Assembly (NCBI RefSeq): GCF_010726765.1
Contig: NZ_AP022601.1
Span: 2,976,001-3,040,000, forward strand
Direction of reading: 5' to 3'
Length of the DNA stretch: 64,000 nucleotides
From: Mycobacterium gallinarum
GTDB lineage: Bacteria; Actinomycetota; Actinomycetes; Mycobacteriales; Mycobacteriaceae
A program made the position numbers and the translations under genes. The notes under the pieces are model-generated. The model ran no database searches. It worked only from the letters and a program-made list of their open reading frames with translations, and had not been told where the DNA came from. Numbering within the stretch: the stretch's first letter is position 1; each line of letters begins with the position of its first letter. Positions 1-11,570 of the stretch are shown piece after piece.

Positions 1-1
1 G

Positions 2-343
2 TTCGGCTACGCGGTCGGCTATGTCGGAGGCTCCGCAGGAATCACCGAAGCGGACTCGATCCTGAAGCACGACCTGGAGACCAAACGCACCCAGAAGGCG
101 ACCTTCGGCGCGGGTCGTGAACCCGGCGAGTTCGTCTTCGTGCCATCCAGCGCGGACGCTGCCGAGGACGACGGGGTCGTCATGGGGTTCGTCTACGACC
201 CGGCCACCGACCGCAGTGAGCTTGTGCTCCTCGACGCGCAGACGCTGGAAACGGTCGCTACGGTGCACCTTCCGGCCCGCGTACCGCACGGATTTCACGG
301 CAACTGGGCACCGACCCAGGGATCGGGCCCGCAGCGAAGCTAG
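2..343 (+). CDS. Carotenoid cleavage oxygenase (RPE65/CCD family), C-terminal part
   Basis: Only the last 113 residues are inside the window; the gene begins upstream. The family are iron(II) dioxygenases that cleave double bonds of carotenoids, apocarotenoids or stilbenes. Seen here: the block GEFVFVPSS, then EDDGVVMGFVYD, SELVLLDAQTLE and the ending VPHGFHGNW, which is the classic C-terminal signature and carries the last of the four iron-ligand histidines of the family. The reading frame is open from the window edge to the TAG stop. A two-component pair starts 14 bases downstream on the same strand. Substrate cannot be told from this fragment. Confidence 0.88.
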   Translation, partial: FGYAVGYVGGSAGITEADSILKHDLETKRTQKATFGAGREPGEFVFVPSSADAAEDDGVVMGFVYDPATDRSELVLLDAQTLETVATVHLPARVPHGFHGNWAPTQGSGPQRS

Positions 344-357
344 GGGAAAATCGCGGT

Positions 358-1527
358 ATGAGTGTGGACGCCCCGCGAGGCGCCGAATGGCATTGGCTGT
401 GGATGGTCTATGTCGTCGGCGTCTGCGCGGCGGCCATGTTCGCGGTGGTCGTGCTCGATCATCGCTTTCCGGGTGACATACCCGTCGCGATCGCCGCGAT
501 CGCAGGCATGGTGCTCTGCGTGGTGACATTGGGCCGCAAGATCTTTGCGCTTCCTGAAAACAGCTGGGCTGCAGCATGTTTCGTCGGAGTTGTGGTCGCG
601 CTGTGGACGCTGGCGCTGTGGGCCTCTCCGGTCGCGGTGGCAGCGGTGCCGACGATCTATCCAATCGTGTTCGCGACACTGACGCTGCGCGTCGCCTTGG
701 TGATCACCACGGCGATCAACCTGATCCCACTGATCCTGGTCATCGTCAGGGAAGGAATTCCTTCGCCGAATCTCGGTATCGCCATTGCGTTCACCCTCAT
801 CGGGGTGATCATCGCGCCGGTGATCGGGACTGTGATCATCACGTCGATGCGGCAACGCAGACAGCTGGCCACCCTGGTCTCCGAACTGGCGGCCACTCGC
901 GCCGAGAGCGCCCGTTTGTCTCGGGCGGCGGGCACTGCGGCGGAACGGGAACGACTGGCCCGCGAGATCCACGACACGCTAGCTCAGGGGTTCACCAGCA
1001 TCGTCATGCTCGCCCAGGCCGTCGAACCGGAGCTGGAAACCGATACCGCCGCGGCGAAGAGGCACGTCGAATTGATCGGCGCCACTGCACGGGAGAACCT
1101 CGCCGAAGCGCGGGCGATGGTGGCCGAACTGACGCCGAGTCCGCTGGAGGAAACGCTGCCCGCCGCCATCCAACGACAGTGCGATCGACTCGCCGCCGAG
1201 ACCGACGCCGCGGTCACCGCCCGCATCGCCGACGATCTGCCCACCCAGAGCATGGCCGCCGATGTGGTGCTGCTGCGTGCCACGCAGGAGGCGTTCGCGA
1301 ACATTCGCAAACACGCGCAGGCCAGCGCGGTCACCGTCGACCTGGCACCGTCGACCTCAGGAGTCCGGCTTACGGTGACAGACAACGGTATTGGAATGGA
1401 CAGCAGGCACCCAGAGGGCTTCGGGCTGCGCGGAATGCGAACCCGGGTGGCGCAGGTCGGAGGTGCGATGACCCTGTCCACCGGTCCCGGCGGCGGGACG
1501 ACGTTGACGGTCGAGGTGCCGACATGA
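358..1527 (+). CDS. Sensor histidine kinase, NarL/DegS type (HisKA_3 + HATPase_c)
   Basis: Membrane histidine kinase of 389 residues that would autophosphorylate and pass phosphate to the response regulator overlapping its stop. About residues 12-165 hold five or six hydrophobic helices with little outside them, so the signal may be read within the membrane. The HisKA_3 dimerisation motif EREIHDTLAQ-like segment (EIHDTLAQ, phospho-acceptor His205) follows a short coiled stretch. The ATP-binding domain (about 295-389) shows the DNGIGM N/G1 box and GFGLRGM G2 box. Start chosen at the ATG preceded by GGGGAAAA. The stop overlaps the next start as ATGA, so the two are translationally coupled. The signal is unknown. 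Confidence 0.93.
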   Translation: MSVDAPRGAEWHWLWMVYVVGVCAAAMFAVVVLDHRFPGDIPVAIAAIAGMVLCVVTLGRKIFALPENSWAAACFVGVVVALWTLALWASPVAVAAVPTIYPIVFATLTLRVALVITTAINLIPLILVIVREGIPSPNLGIAIAFTLIGVIIAPVIGTVIITSMRQRRQLATLVSELAATRAESARLSRAAGTAAERERLAREIHDTLAQGFTSIVMLAQAVEPELETDTAAAKRHVELIGATARENLAEARAMVAELTPSPLEETLPAAIQRQCDRLAAETDAAVTARIADDLPTQSMAADVVLLRATQEAFANIRKHAQASAVTVDLAPSTSGVRLTVTDNGIGMDSRHPEGFGLRGMRTRVAQVGGAMTLSTGPGGGTTLTVEVPT

Positions 1528-2156
1528 CGGCCGCCATCACGAAGGTGCTGCTCGTCGACGACCATCCGGTGGTCCGGGAGGGTTTGCGGGGCATGATCGA
1601 CGCCGAGGCCGACCTCGTCGTCGTGGGCGAGGCGGGGTCGGGCGCGGAGGCGGTCGTGATGGCCGAATCCCTGCAACCTGACGTCATTCTCATGGATCTG
1701 CGGATGCCGGACGTCGACGGCGTCACAGCCACCGAGCGAATCCTCGCGGCGCTGCCGGGGACACGCATCGTCGTCGTCACCACGTACGAGTCCGACACCG
1801 ACATCCTGCGCGCGGTCGAAGCGGGTGCGGCGGGCTATCTGCTGAAGGATGCGACGCGATCCGAACTCGCCGAGGCCGTTCGCGACGCGGCGCGAGGTAA
1901 GACGGTGCTGGCGCCGACGGTTGCCGACCGGCTGGTCCGCTTTGTGCGCCAACCTGTTTCGGCAGCGTTGTCGACCCGCGAGGTCGAGGTTCTCGGGCTG
2001 GTGGCGACCGGTATGACCAACGCTGATATCGGGCGTGCACTGCACATCAGCGAAGCCACGGTCAAAACCCATCTGCTTCGGACGTTCAACAAGCTCGGCG
2101 TTTCCGACCGCACGGCGGCGGTGACCACCGCGATGTCGATGGGTCTGCTCGACTGA
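1524..2156 (+). CDS. Response regulator, NarL/FixJ (LuxR-HTH) family
   Basis: DNA-binding partner of the preceding kinase; 210 residues. The receiver domain spans about residues 7-125, with acidic pair DD at the start (LLVDDHP), phospho-acceptor Asp58 in ILMDLRMPD, the conserved Thr/Lys switch positions (VVTTY and LLKDATR). The LuxR-type helix-turn-helix is about residues 145-205 (LSTREVEVLGLVATG, NADIGRALHISEATVKTH). The ATG overlaps the kinase stop by four bases; the same frame is open far upstream, but that part is the kinase gene read out of frame and is not coding. Target genes are unknown; the adjacent carotenoid oxygenase gene is a possible one only by position. Confidence 0.94.
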   Translation: MTAAITKVLLVDDHPVVREGLRGMIDAEADLVVVGEAGSGAEAVVMAESLQPDVILMDLRMPDVDGVTATERILAALPGTRIVVVTTYESDTDILRAVEAGAAGYLLKDATRSELAEAVRDAARGKTVLAPTVADRLVRFVRQPVSAALSTREVEVLGLVATGMTNADIGRALHISEATVKTHLLRTFNKLGVSDRTAAVTTAMSMGLLD

Positions 2157-2159
2157 TCG

Positions 2160-3236
2160 CTAGCCCGTAAGTCGTTGTACCGCAGCGGCTATGCGCTCAT
2201 CGGAAGCGGTCAACGCGACCCGGACGTACCGAGCTCCCCCGGGCCCGTAGAACTCACCGGGCGCCACCAGGATGCCTCGCTGGGCCAGCCAGGCGACGGT
2301 GTCGCGGCACGGCTCGCCGCGCGTGGCCCAGATGTAGAGTCCCGCTTCCGAATTGTCGACGGTCAGGCCGGCCCCCTGCAGCGCGGGCATGAGTACGGTC
2401 CTGCGCCGCTCGTAACGCGCGCGCTGCTCCCGTTCGTGTTCGTCGTCGTCGAGTGCGGCACGCATCGCGGCCTGCACCGGAGTCGGCATCATCATGCCCG
2501 CGTGCTTGCGCACGGCCAGCAGTTCGGCCACCACCGACGGGTCACCGGCGACGAAACCGGCGCGGTATCCCGCCAGCGACGACGTCTTCGACAGCGAATG
2601 GATCGCCAACAGCCCGGTGTGGTCACCGTCGCAGACATCGGGATGCAGTACCGAGAGCGGCTGGTCCTCCCAGCCCAGTCCCAAGTAGCACTCGTCGGAG
2701 GCGACGAGGACGCCGCGCTCCCGAGCCCAGCCGACGACCTTGCGCAGGTGGTCGACGCCCAGCACCTTGCCCGTGGGGTTGCTCGGCGAGTTCAGGTACA
2801 CCAGTGCGGGCGACTGCGGACCCAGCTGCGTCAGTGAATCCGCGCGTACGAACGGTGTTCCAGCCAGCCGTGCCCCGACCTCGTAGGTCGGGTAGGCCAA
2901 TTCGGGCACCACGACCAGGTCATCAGGTGACAGGCCGAGCAACGTCGGCAGCCACGCGATGAGCTCCTTGGTTCCGATCACCGGCAGCACGGCATGCTCG
3001 GCGAGACCGGTGATGCCGTATCGGCGTTGCAGCGCCGCCACCGCCGACGCCAACAACGCGGGTGTGCCTGCGGTCGTCGGGTAGCCGGGGGCGGAACCGG
3101 CCGCGGCCAGTGCGTCACGGATCACCGGAGCCACGTCGTCGACGGGTGTGCCTACCGAGAGGTCGACGATGCCGTCAGGGTGTGACCGGGCCAGCGCGGT
3201 GACGTCGGCCAGGGTGTCCCAGGGGAACAGCGGCAA
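2160..3236 (-). CDS. dapC: Succinyldiaminopimelate aminotransferase, DapC-type (PLP, class I/II)
   Basis: PLP aminotransferase of about 358 residues, expected to make N-succinyl-LL-2,6-diaminopimelate from the 6-oxo compound in the lysine/peptidoglycan DAP pathway. Visible: NSPSNPTG (about 149-156), ASDECYLGLGW with the PLP-contacting Asp and Tyr, and the Schiff-base lysine Lys217 in SLSKTSSLAGYRAG. It lies 32 bases after fdxC on the same strand, the order I recall for Rv1177-Rv1178. The start is doubtful: the only usual start near the expected N-terminus is TTG at 3236, while four codons upstream, where relatives would begin with a Val/Met-Ser-Ala-Ser-Leu, the codon is GTA. Assignment as DapC rather than another aminotransferase rests on family resemblance. 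Confidence 0.86.
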   Translation of the reverse strand: MPLFPWDTLADVTALARSHPDGIVDLSVGTPVDDVAPVIRDALAAAGSAPGYPTTAGTPALLASAVAALQRRYGITGLAEHAVLPVIGTKELIAWLPTLLGLSPDDLVVVPELAYPTYEVGARLAGTPFVRADSLTQLGPQSPALVYLNSPSNPTGKVLGVDHLRKVVGWARERGVLVASDECYLGLGWEDQPLSVLHPDVCDGDHTGLLAIHSLSKTSSLAGYRAGFVAGDPSVVAELLAVRKHAGMMMPTPVQAAMRAALDDDEHEREQRARYERRRTVLMPALQGAGLTVDNSEAGLYIWATRGEPCRDTVAWLAQRGILVAPGEFYGPGGARYVRVALTASDERIAAAVQRLTG

Positions 3237-3268
3237 GGACGCCGATACGCGCTGCGAGCGAGCCGTTA

Positions 3269-3592
3269 TCAGTCCTTTTCCTGCGGCGGCAGATCCTTGA
3301 CCGCCTGGGGGTCGTTGTCGGTCTGCCCGACCTTGGACGCACCGCCCGGAGATCCGAGCTCAGCGAAGAAGTCGGCGTTGATCTGCGTGTAGCTGGACCA
3401 CTGGTCCGGCACATCGTCCTCGTAGTAGATGGCCTCCACCGGGCAGACAGGTTCGCAGGCACCGCAGTCCACGCACTCGTCCGGGTGGATGTACAGCATG
3501 CGTGCGCCCTCATAGATGCAGTCGACAGGGCACTCCTCGATACATGCCTTGTCTTTCAAGTCAACGCAGGGTTCGGCAATCGTGTACGTCAC
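3269..3592 (-). CDS. fdxC: 7Fe ferredoxin FdxC
   Basis: Small acidic electron carrier, 107 residues. Cysteine pattern seen with the chosen start: Cys9, 17, 21, 25, 40, 43, 46, 50. By analogy with 7Fe ferredoxins, Cys9/17/50 would hold the [3Fe-4S] cluster and Cys21/40/43/46 the [4Fe-4S] cluster, leaving Cys25 free. The C-terminal extension (about residues 60-107) is polar and typical of actinobacterial FdxC. The GTG at 3592 is chosen over in-frame upstream codons because GAGGAG sits seven bases before it and the product length matches the family. It precedes dapC, probably in one transcript; redox partners are not encoded nearby, except that fadH across the divergent promoter is an iron-sulfur flavoenzyme. 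Confidence 0.93.
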   Translation of the reverse strand: MTYTIAEPCVDLKDKACIEECPVDCIYEGARMLYIHPDECVDCGACEPVCPVEAIYYEDDVPDQWSSYTQINADFFAELGSPGGASKVGQTDNDPQAVKDLPPQEKD

Positions 3593-3902
3593 AGGTTGCT
3601 CCTCGATCTCCTGTCCAATGGGGCTGCCATCTCGGGTCAAGGCCCATGAGTTCTGAGCAAGTATGCGGAATCCATACCTGGACGGTCGTCTCAGTGTGCC
3701 CTAACTTCACGCGCCACCCGGTTATGGGTTGCGCGTGGTTACTGATACTAGACGTCGCAGATACAGCTAGACCAGTCACCACACGCCATCATGTCAACCC
3801 GCTGATCGGGCGCTCAGCATCGCCCTGACGCCGGTGCGGCTCAGTGTCGGAGCACGATGCAACAAGTTGCATATGAATCGACCGCCGACCTAGGCTGCGC
3901 GG
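3593..3902. promoter_or_regulatory. Divergent fdxC / padR intergenic region
   Basis: A 310-base gap between two divergent genes with no convincing coding frame: the frames open here have poor codon use and no ribosome site. It should hold promoters for fdxC-dapC (leftward) and padR-fadH (rightward). The one clear element is a perfect 16-bp palindrome near its right end, listed separately. The central part (about 3680-3790) is less GC-rich than the surroundings, as expected for a promoter region. Confidence 0.6.
3857..3872. promoter_or_regulatory. Probable PadR operator palindrome
   Basis: ATGCAAC-AA-GTTGCAT, a perfect inverted repeat with 7-bp arms and 2-bp spacer, ends 30 bases before the PadR start codon. 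PadR proteins commonly autorepress through such palindromes. The position fits repression of padR and the translationally coupled fadH. Confidence 0.7.
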
Positions 3903-6502
<2,600 letters not shown>

Positions 6503-6609
6503 CCGGGCCATCGCTCGGCCGTTAAGGATTCTCCAAGCGCACTCGCTCAGTCTTTCCGTCAATCACCACGACCGCCTCGTCGTCGCGACTGACTCAGAAG
6601 GACCAAGAC

Positions 6610-7656
6610 ATGACCTACCCCCGGTACGCCGCCAACACGCTCGGCCCGACGCGCGGAGCGCAATTCCATTCCGCGCCCACTCAGGGCCATCCGATGCGGC
6701 CGGCTCCGCAGTTCTATTCCGCACCCACTCAGGCTCAGGGTTATCCCATGCGGCCGGCTCCGCAGCTCTCCCGTCCGGTCCCGCCGGTGCAGCCGCCTTT
6801 GCCCCCGGTTCAACCGCCGGCTCCCCCGGCCCAGCCGCCTGCGAAACGCAAGCGCGGCCGTGGTCCGCTCGCGGTCGTCCTCATCCTCGTGATAGTTCTC
6901 GCGACCGCCGCCGCGGGAGTGCTCGGCGCCGAGTTCTACGCACGTTCAGTCGCGGTCGACAAGGTCAAATCGGCCGCCGCATGCTTCATCGAGGGGTCCG
7001 AGGACTCCGTCGATGTGACCTTCGAGACCTCGCCGCCGGTTCTCATGCAGTACTTCGACGACAAGTACTCCGGGTTCACGATCGCCACCGACGGACCCAT
7101 CCGCGGCGTTGACGGGGTCACCGCGGACATCGCGGTCGACGACCTCGACCTCAACGGCGGCGCGAACGACCGGGGCACCATCGGCGCGATCAACGCGACC
7201 ATCGACTGGACGTCCGAAGGCATTCGGCAGTCTGCCAACACCGCCATGAAAGAGGCCATCGACGAATACCTCGAGGGCAGCTTCTTGAGCTTCCTGTCGG
7301 ACTGGATCTCGACCGACGAGGTCGTGACGAACGTCAAGACCGACCCGTCGACCGGAATCGTCACCCTGGAAGGGATGTTCGACAGCAGCATCGCCGTCAA
7401 GCCGGAGACGACCGCCGACGGCGGAATCAAGCTGGAAATCCAGCCCGACGGTTTCACACTCGGCGGAGATCTAGACCTCCCTCAGGAAGACCTGCAGTCC
7501 AAGCTCGACGAGATGACGGGCGAACTCACCGACAACAAGTACAACCTCCGGGTGGATTCGCTCGCAGTCACGAACAACGGTGTGGTTGCCGAGTTCTCGG
7601 CCAAGAACATCGACATCCCGGCCAGCGACGGGGGGAGCAGCTGCTTGGACATGTAG
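6610..7656 (+). CDS. Membrane-anchored DUF2993 (LmeA-like) protein with proline-rich N-terminus
   Basis: 348 residues. The first 80 are Pro/Gln-rich and contain an internal near-repeat (FHSAPTQGHPMRPAPQ and FYSAPTQAQGYPMRPAPQ), followed by a basic patch KRKRGRG and one transmembrane helix (about 90-115, LAVVLILVIVLATAAAGVL). The rest is predicted extracytoplasmic and resembles DUF2993, the domain of LmeA, a mycobacterial periplasmic phosphatase/lipid-binding protein of lipomannan elongation. A late cysteine pair (ACFIEG near 122 and SCLDM at the end) could form a disulfide. The ATG follows AGAAGGACC. A strong hairpin lies 12 bases after the stop. The enzymatic role is not shown by the sequence. 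Confidence 0.8.
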   Translation: MTYPRYAANTLGPTRGAQFHSAPTQGHPMRPAPQFYSAPTQAQGYPMRPAPQLSRPVPPVQPPLPPVQPPAPPAQPPAKRKRGRGPLAVVLILVIVLATAAAGVLGAEFYARSVAVDKVKSAAACFIEGSEDSVDVTFETSPPVLMQYFDDKYSGFTIATDGPIRGVDGVTADIAVDDLDLNGGANDRGTIGAINATIDWTSEGIRQSANTAMKEAIDEYLEGSFLSFLSDWISTDEVVTNVKTDPSTGIVTLEGMFDSSIAVKPETTADGGIKLEIQPDGFTLGGDLDLPQEDLQSKLDEMTGELTDNKYNLRVDSLAVTNNGVVAEFSAKNIDIPASDGGSSCLDM

Positions 7657-7668
7657 ACCGAAACGCAG

Positions 7669-7707
7669 CTAGCGCGTCTGCAGGATCTCGTCCTGCAGAC
7701 GCGCTAG
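7669..7707. terminator. Perfect 17-bp stem, bidirectional terminator
   Basis: Left arm 7669-7685, five-base loop TCTCG, right arm 7691-7707, no mismatch. It sits between the convergent ends of the DUF2993 gene and yceI, so it can stop both transcripts. There is only a weak T stretch after it, usual for mycobacteria. Confidence 0.85.
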
Positions 7708-7725
7708 TTCGTTGTGCGGCGGGTG

Positions 7726-8286
7726 TTACGCCTGCTTGAGTGCCTCGATCTCCAGGGTGACGGCGATCTTGTCACCGACGACGGTGCCACCGGTTTCCAG
7801 CGGCATGTCGATGTCGATGCCGAAGTCCTTGCGGTTCAACACCACCGACGCCTCGAACCCGGCGACCTCGCCGTGTCCCATGCCGGGGTTGACGCCGTTG
7901 AACTCCAGTTCCAGGGTGACCGGCTTGGTGACACCCTTGAGGGTGAAGTCGCCGTCGACCAGGTAGGAGTCACCGTCAGACCGGACGCCGGTCGAGGTGA
8001 AGGTGGCGGTCGGATACTGCTCGGCGTTGAAGAAGTCGGCGGAGCGGACGTGTGCGTCGCGCTGCTCGTTGCGGGTGTTGATGGAGTCGACGGCGATTTC
8101 CGCGGTCACGGACGGGGTGCCGTCCTCGGCGACGACGATCGCGCCGCTGAAGGTGTCGAAGGTGCCCCGGACCTTGCTCACCATCAGGTGACGTACGGAG
8201 AAGCCGATGGTGGAGTGCACGGGGTCGATGGCCCAGGTACCCGTGGCGAGCTGGGCGGTTCCGGTGGCGCCGGTGGCAGTGGTCAT
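7726..8286 (-). CDS. YceI-family polyisoprenoid-binding-type protein
   Basis: 186 residues forming the YceI beta-barrel (lipocalin-like) fold that binds isoprenoid or other amphiphiles. Seen: GTWAIDPVHSTIGFSVRHL (about 15-33), KVRGTFDTFSG, SADFFNAEQYPTATF and the end EIEALKQA, all typical. No signal peptide is visible, so this copy is probably cytoplasmic, as is common for mycobacterial YceI proteins. The N-terminus (Thr/Ala/Gly-rich) is short and unconserved; the ATG at 8286 is the only sensible start. Monocistronic: bounded downstream by a strong hairpin and upstream by another. Confidence 0.92.
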   Translation of the reverse strand: MTTATGATGTAQLATGTWAIDPVHSTIGFSVRHLMVSKVRGTFDTFSGAIVVAEDGTPSVTAEIAVDSINTRNEQRDAHVRSADFFNAEQYPTATFTSTGVRSDGDSYLVDGDFTLKGVTKPVTLELEFNGVNPGMGHGEVAGFEASVVLNRKDFGIDIDMPLETGGTVVGDKIAVTLEIEALKQA

Positions 8287-8302
8287 TCGTGAATCTCTTC
8301 CT

Positions 8303-8336
8303 CTACGGAGCGCCGGCCTCCCCGGCGCCTTCGTAG
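8303..8336. terminator. Hairpin between DUF2231 gene and yceI
   Basis: Arms GCGCCGG (8310-8316) and CCGGCGC (8322-8328) around a five-base loop, extended outward by CTACG / CGTAG with a small internal mismatch. It lies downstream of the DUF2231 gene and upstream of yceI on the same strand. It may separate the two transcripts or structure the yceI leader. Confidence 0.55.
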
Positions 8337-8397
8337 CAGATAAACGGACCCCAGTCCGGTTTTATTTCAGGCCACCATCCGAGGCGAATACGCCAGT

Positions 8398-8889
8398 TCA
8401 GCCCCGATCGCCCCAGACCGCCTGCGCGCCGCTGTCGCCGATCCGCACGACGGTGATGATGGACGACACGCCCACCAGCAGGGCCACGACGGCCAGCATC
8501 GCCGCCGCGGCCTTCCGCGGTTTGTCCGACCGGCCTTCCATCCAATGCAGCGCCGCCAGCGCCACCGCAACGATCAGCATGGCGACCGAGAAGTAGATCA
8601 TCCACTCTCCGCGCTCGGCATGCTCCTGCAGAATCGGCCGCGGCGGGCCCCCGTGCTCCAGAAGCCATTCACCAGCTGATGTGGTCAACGGTGTGAGCAC
8701 TGCCGTCACCACGGCGAGAGCCAACACCAGCCACACCAGCCGACGACGTGCCGCGGGCCAGATTGCACACAGGATCACGAGCAAGGCGGTCAAGGGCGCG
8801 AGTACCACGATGCCGTGTACCAACAGGGCATGCGCGGGGATTCCGGAGATCGTGTCCATGGCCGCTCCAACGGTTGAGGATTGCGACAT
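8398..8889 (-). CDS. DUF2231 integral membrane protein
   Basis: 163 residues with four predicted membrane helices (about 20-42, 49-68, 93-112 and 126-147). The start GIPAHALLVHGIVVLAPL is the DUF2231 signature; conserved His residues in the first helix (PAH and LVH) suggest metal or haem contact, but no function is established. ATG at 8889 is used; an in-frame ATG ten codons on (8859) could be the true start, because the family usually begins close to the GIPAH motif. A half-conserved IdeR-like sequence lies about 90-110 bases upstream. Confidence 0.8.
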   Translation of the reverse strand: MSQSSTVGAAMDTISGIPAHALLVHGIVVLAPLTALLVILCAIWPAARRRLVWLVLALAVVTAVLTPLTTSAGEWLLEHGGPPRPILQEHAERGEWMIYFSVAMLIVAVALAALHWMEGRSDKPRKAAAAMLAVVALLVGVSSIITVVRIGDSGAQAVWGDRG

Positions 8890-8980
8890 TCAAGGTATAC
8901 GCGTTGCAGTCGCAGGAGCGTTCTTTTTGCCTTGAGTTTCCGTAAAGCCTGGCGCAGCAGTGCGTTTCAGGCACTTCTTG

Positions 8981-8999
8981 TTAGGTAAGGCTAGGCAGC
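8981..8999. promoter_or_regulatory. Partial IdeR-like box (tentative)
   Basis: TTAGGTAAGGCTAGG resembles the left part of the IdeR/DtxR consensus as I recall it (about 13 of 19 positions), but the right half is not conserved. It overlaps the fbiC stop and lies upstream of the DUF2231 gene. Confidence 0.25.
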
Positions 9000-11570
9000 C
9001 AGAGGCGTGTATGTCGTGGAGCGCTGTCGCGCCGGCCGGCCGATGCCCTCGGCGATCGAGGTGAGCTCTTCCACGCTCTTGGCCGAGCCGAACTCGGAAC
9101 CGGCCATCCGCGAGATGGTCTCCTCCATCAGCGTCCCGCCCAGATCGTTGGCACCACCGTTGAGCATCACCTGGGTGCGCTCGACACCGAGCTTGACCCA
9201 GCTGGTCTGGATGTTGTCGATCCGGCCGTGCAGCATGATTCGCGCAAGCGCATGCACGGCGCGGTTGTCGCGGTGCGTCGGCCCCGGCCGCGCCCCACCC
9301 GCGAGGTACAGCGGGGAGCTCTGATGGACGAACGGAAGCGGTACGAATTCGGTGAATCCGCCGGTGCGGTCCTGGATCTCGCGCAGCACGCGAAGGTGGC
9401 CGACCCAGTGGCGCGGCGTGTCGACGTGGCCGTACATCATCGTCGAACTCGACCGCAACCCGACTTCGTGTGCGGTGCTGACGACCTCGATCCACATCGA
9501 CGTCGGCAGCTTGCCCTTGGTCAGCACCCAGCGGACCTCGTCGTCGAGGATCTCGGCGGCGGTGCCCGGGATGGAACCCAGTCCCGCCTCACGAAGCTCG
9601 GTGAGCCAGTCCCGAATGCTGGTGCCGCTCTTGGTGACTCCGTTGGCAATCTCCATCGGCGAGAACGCGTGCACATGCATGGATGGCACGCGTGCCTTGA
9701 CCGCGCGCACCAAATCGGCGTAGCCCGTGACGGGCAACTCCGGATCGATGCCGCCCTGCATACACACCTCGGTCGCACCCGCGACGTGCGCCTCCCATGC
9801 ACGGTCGGCGACCTCGTCGACCGAAAGCGAGAACGCGTCCGCGTCACCCTTGCGCTGGGCGAACGCGCAGAACCGGCAGCCGGTGTAGCAGATGTTGGTG
9901 AAGTTGATGTTGCGGTTGACGACGAAGGTCACGTCGTCGCCGACGACATCGCGCCGCAATGAGTCCGCCAGTGCGGCAACAGCATCCAGCGCCGGGCCGT
10001 CCGCCATTGCGAGGGCCAGGTATGCGTCGTCGGAGAGTGCGGCCGGATCGCGCTCGGCGGAGCGCAGCGCCGAAAGCACGTCGGTGTCGATGCGTTCAGG
10101 AGCCTGGGCGGCCAGTTCGTGCACCTTCTCGCGGATCGACTCCCAGTCACCGAACGCACTTCCCAGATCGCTACGCGTCTCGGTGAGGCGGCCGGCATCG
10201 TCGATGGCCGAGTGAAGGTCGGTGCGACCGAGAGACTCCCAGGCCTCGTCGGGTTCCTGCCATGGCCGTCCGGTGGGGTTGACGTCCAAGGCCAGACCGG
10301 TCTCGGGGTCGGCCAGCGCGTCGACATGCCCACGTACCCGCGGGTCGATCCACGCGGCACCGGCCTGCACGTATTGCGGCTGAGCAGTCAAACGCTGCAC
10401 CAAGTCGTAACCGGCCTCTGCCGTGACCGCGGACAGCTCGTCGAGCGCGGGCCAGGGCCGCTCGGGGTTGACGTGGTCGGGGGTCAGCGGCGACACCCCG
10501 CCCCAGTCGTCGACTCCGGCGCCGATCAGCGCCAGGCATTCCTGGCGCGACACCAGGTTCGGTGGCGCCTGGATGCGGACCTTGGGTCCCATCACCAGGC
10601 GCGTCACCGCGATCGTCGCGACGAAGTCCTCGAAGCCGGCATCCGGCGTCGCCGCCATCGCGGTGTGGTCCTTGGCCCGGAAGTTCTGCACGATCACTTC
10701 CTGAACGTGTCCGAACTCCTTGTGCGATCGCCGGATCGCATGGATGGTTTCGGCACGCTCTTCCAGCGTTTCGCCGATCCCGACGAGCAGTCCGGTCGTG
10801 AAGGGGATCGACAGACGGCCGGCGTCGGCCAGCGTGCGCAGCCTGACTTCCGGATCCTTGTCCGGGCTGCCGTAGTGGGCCAGTCCCTTGGTCTCGAACA
10901 GGCGCCGCGAGGTGGTCTCCAGCATCATGCCCATCGACGGGGCCACCGGCTTGAGCCGGCTCAACTCCGACCAGCTCATCACGCCGGGATTCAGGTGCGG
11001 CAACAGCCCGGTTTCCTCCAGCACCCGGATGGCCATCGCGCGGACGTAGTCCAGCGTCGAGTCATAGCCGCGCTCGTCGAGCCACTGCCGGGCCTCGTCC
11101 CAACGCGCCTCAGGCCGGTCACCGAGCGTGAACAGCGCTTCCTTGCAACCCATTTCGGCACCGCGACGGGCGACCTCGAGGATCTCGTCGGGCTCCATGT
11201 ACATGCCGAGGCCCTGTGCCCGCAGCTTGCCGGGCACCGTGACGAACGTGCAGTAGTGGCAGGTGTCTCGGCACAGATGAGTGACGGGGATGAACACCTT
11301 GCGCGAGTAACTCACCGGCAGCCGTCCGGTCGGACCCCGCCGGCCGGCCGCTTCCAGGCCGGCATCACGCACGCGGGCGGCACTGGCGCACAGATCCGCG
11401 AGGTCATCCCCACGCGCGGTCATCGCGATCGCTGCTTCCTCGACATTGAGTGCCACGCCGTCGCGGGCGCGGCGCAGTACGCGCCGCAGGCCTGCAGGGC
11501 TGGGTGTGCCTGACTTCGGTGGGATCACCGGGCTGGGCAGATCGGCGCCATGCTGGGGGTTCAGAGCCAC
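8991..11570 (-). CDS. fbiC: FbiC, FO synthase (fused CofG/CofH radical SAM)
   Basis: Bifunctional radical SAM enzyme that makes FO (7,8-didemethyl-8-hydroxy-5-deazariboflavin), the chromophore of coenzyme F420, from tyrosine and 5-amino-6-ribitylaminouracil. With the chosen start it has 859 residues, close to the 856 of the M. tuberculosis protein as I recall it. The N-terminal CofG-like half has CRDTCHYC (Cys100, 104, 107); the C-terminal CofH-like half has CYTGCRFC (Cys561, 565, 568), each ligating a [4Fe-4S] cluster. A start 19 codons earlier (ATG 11627) is in frame, but the GTG at 11570 fits the conserved N-terminus. Transcribed divergently from the exported protein at 11785. Confidence 0.95.
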   Translation of the reverse strand: MALNPQHGADLPSPVIPPKSGTPSPAGLRRVLRRARDGVALNVEEAAIAMTARGDDLADLCASAARVRDAGLEAAGRRGPTGRLPVSYSRKVFIPVTHLCRDTCHYCTFVTVPGKLRAQGLGMYMEPDEILEVARRGAEMGCKEALFTLGDRPEARWDEARQWLDERGYDSTLDYVRAMAIRVLEETGLLPHLNPGVMSWSELSRLKPVAPSMGMMLETTSRRLFETKGLAHYGSPDKDPEVRLRTLADAGRLSIPFTTGLLVGIGETLEERAETIHAIRRSHKEFGHVQEVIVQNFRAKDHTAMAATPDAGFEDFVATIAVTRLVMGPKVRIQAPPNLVSRQECLALIGAGVDDWGGVSPLTPDHVNPERPWPALDELSAVTAEAGYDLVQRLTAQPQYVQAGAAWIDPRVRGHVDALADPETGLALDVNPTGRPWQEPDEAWESLGRTDLHSAIDDAGRLTETRSDLGSAFGDWESIREKVHELAAQAPERIDTDVLSALRSAERDPAALSDDAYLALAMADGPALDAVAALADSLRRDVVGDDVTFVVNRNINFTNICYTGCRFCAFAQRKGDADAFSLSVDEVADRAWEAHVAGATEVCMQGGIDPELPVTGYADLVRAVKARVPSMHVHAFSPMEIANGVTKSGTSIRDWLTELREAGLGSIPGTAAEILDDEVRWVLTKGKLPTSMWIEVVSTAHEVGLRSSSTMMYGHVDTPRHWVGHLRVLREIQDRTGGFTEFVPLPFVHQSSPLYLAGGARPGPTHRDNRAVHALARIMLHGRIDNIQTSWVKLGVERTQVMLNGGANDLGGTLMEETISRMAGSEFGSAKSVEELTSIAEGIGRPARQRSTTYTPLAA

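Noticed and set aside
340..972. Long open frame on the opposite strand of the histidine kinase gene, and many similar ones throughout
   Set aside because: High-GC shadow frames: Arg/Pro/His-rich or low-complexity translations, no ribosome site, covered by a well-supported gene in another frame.
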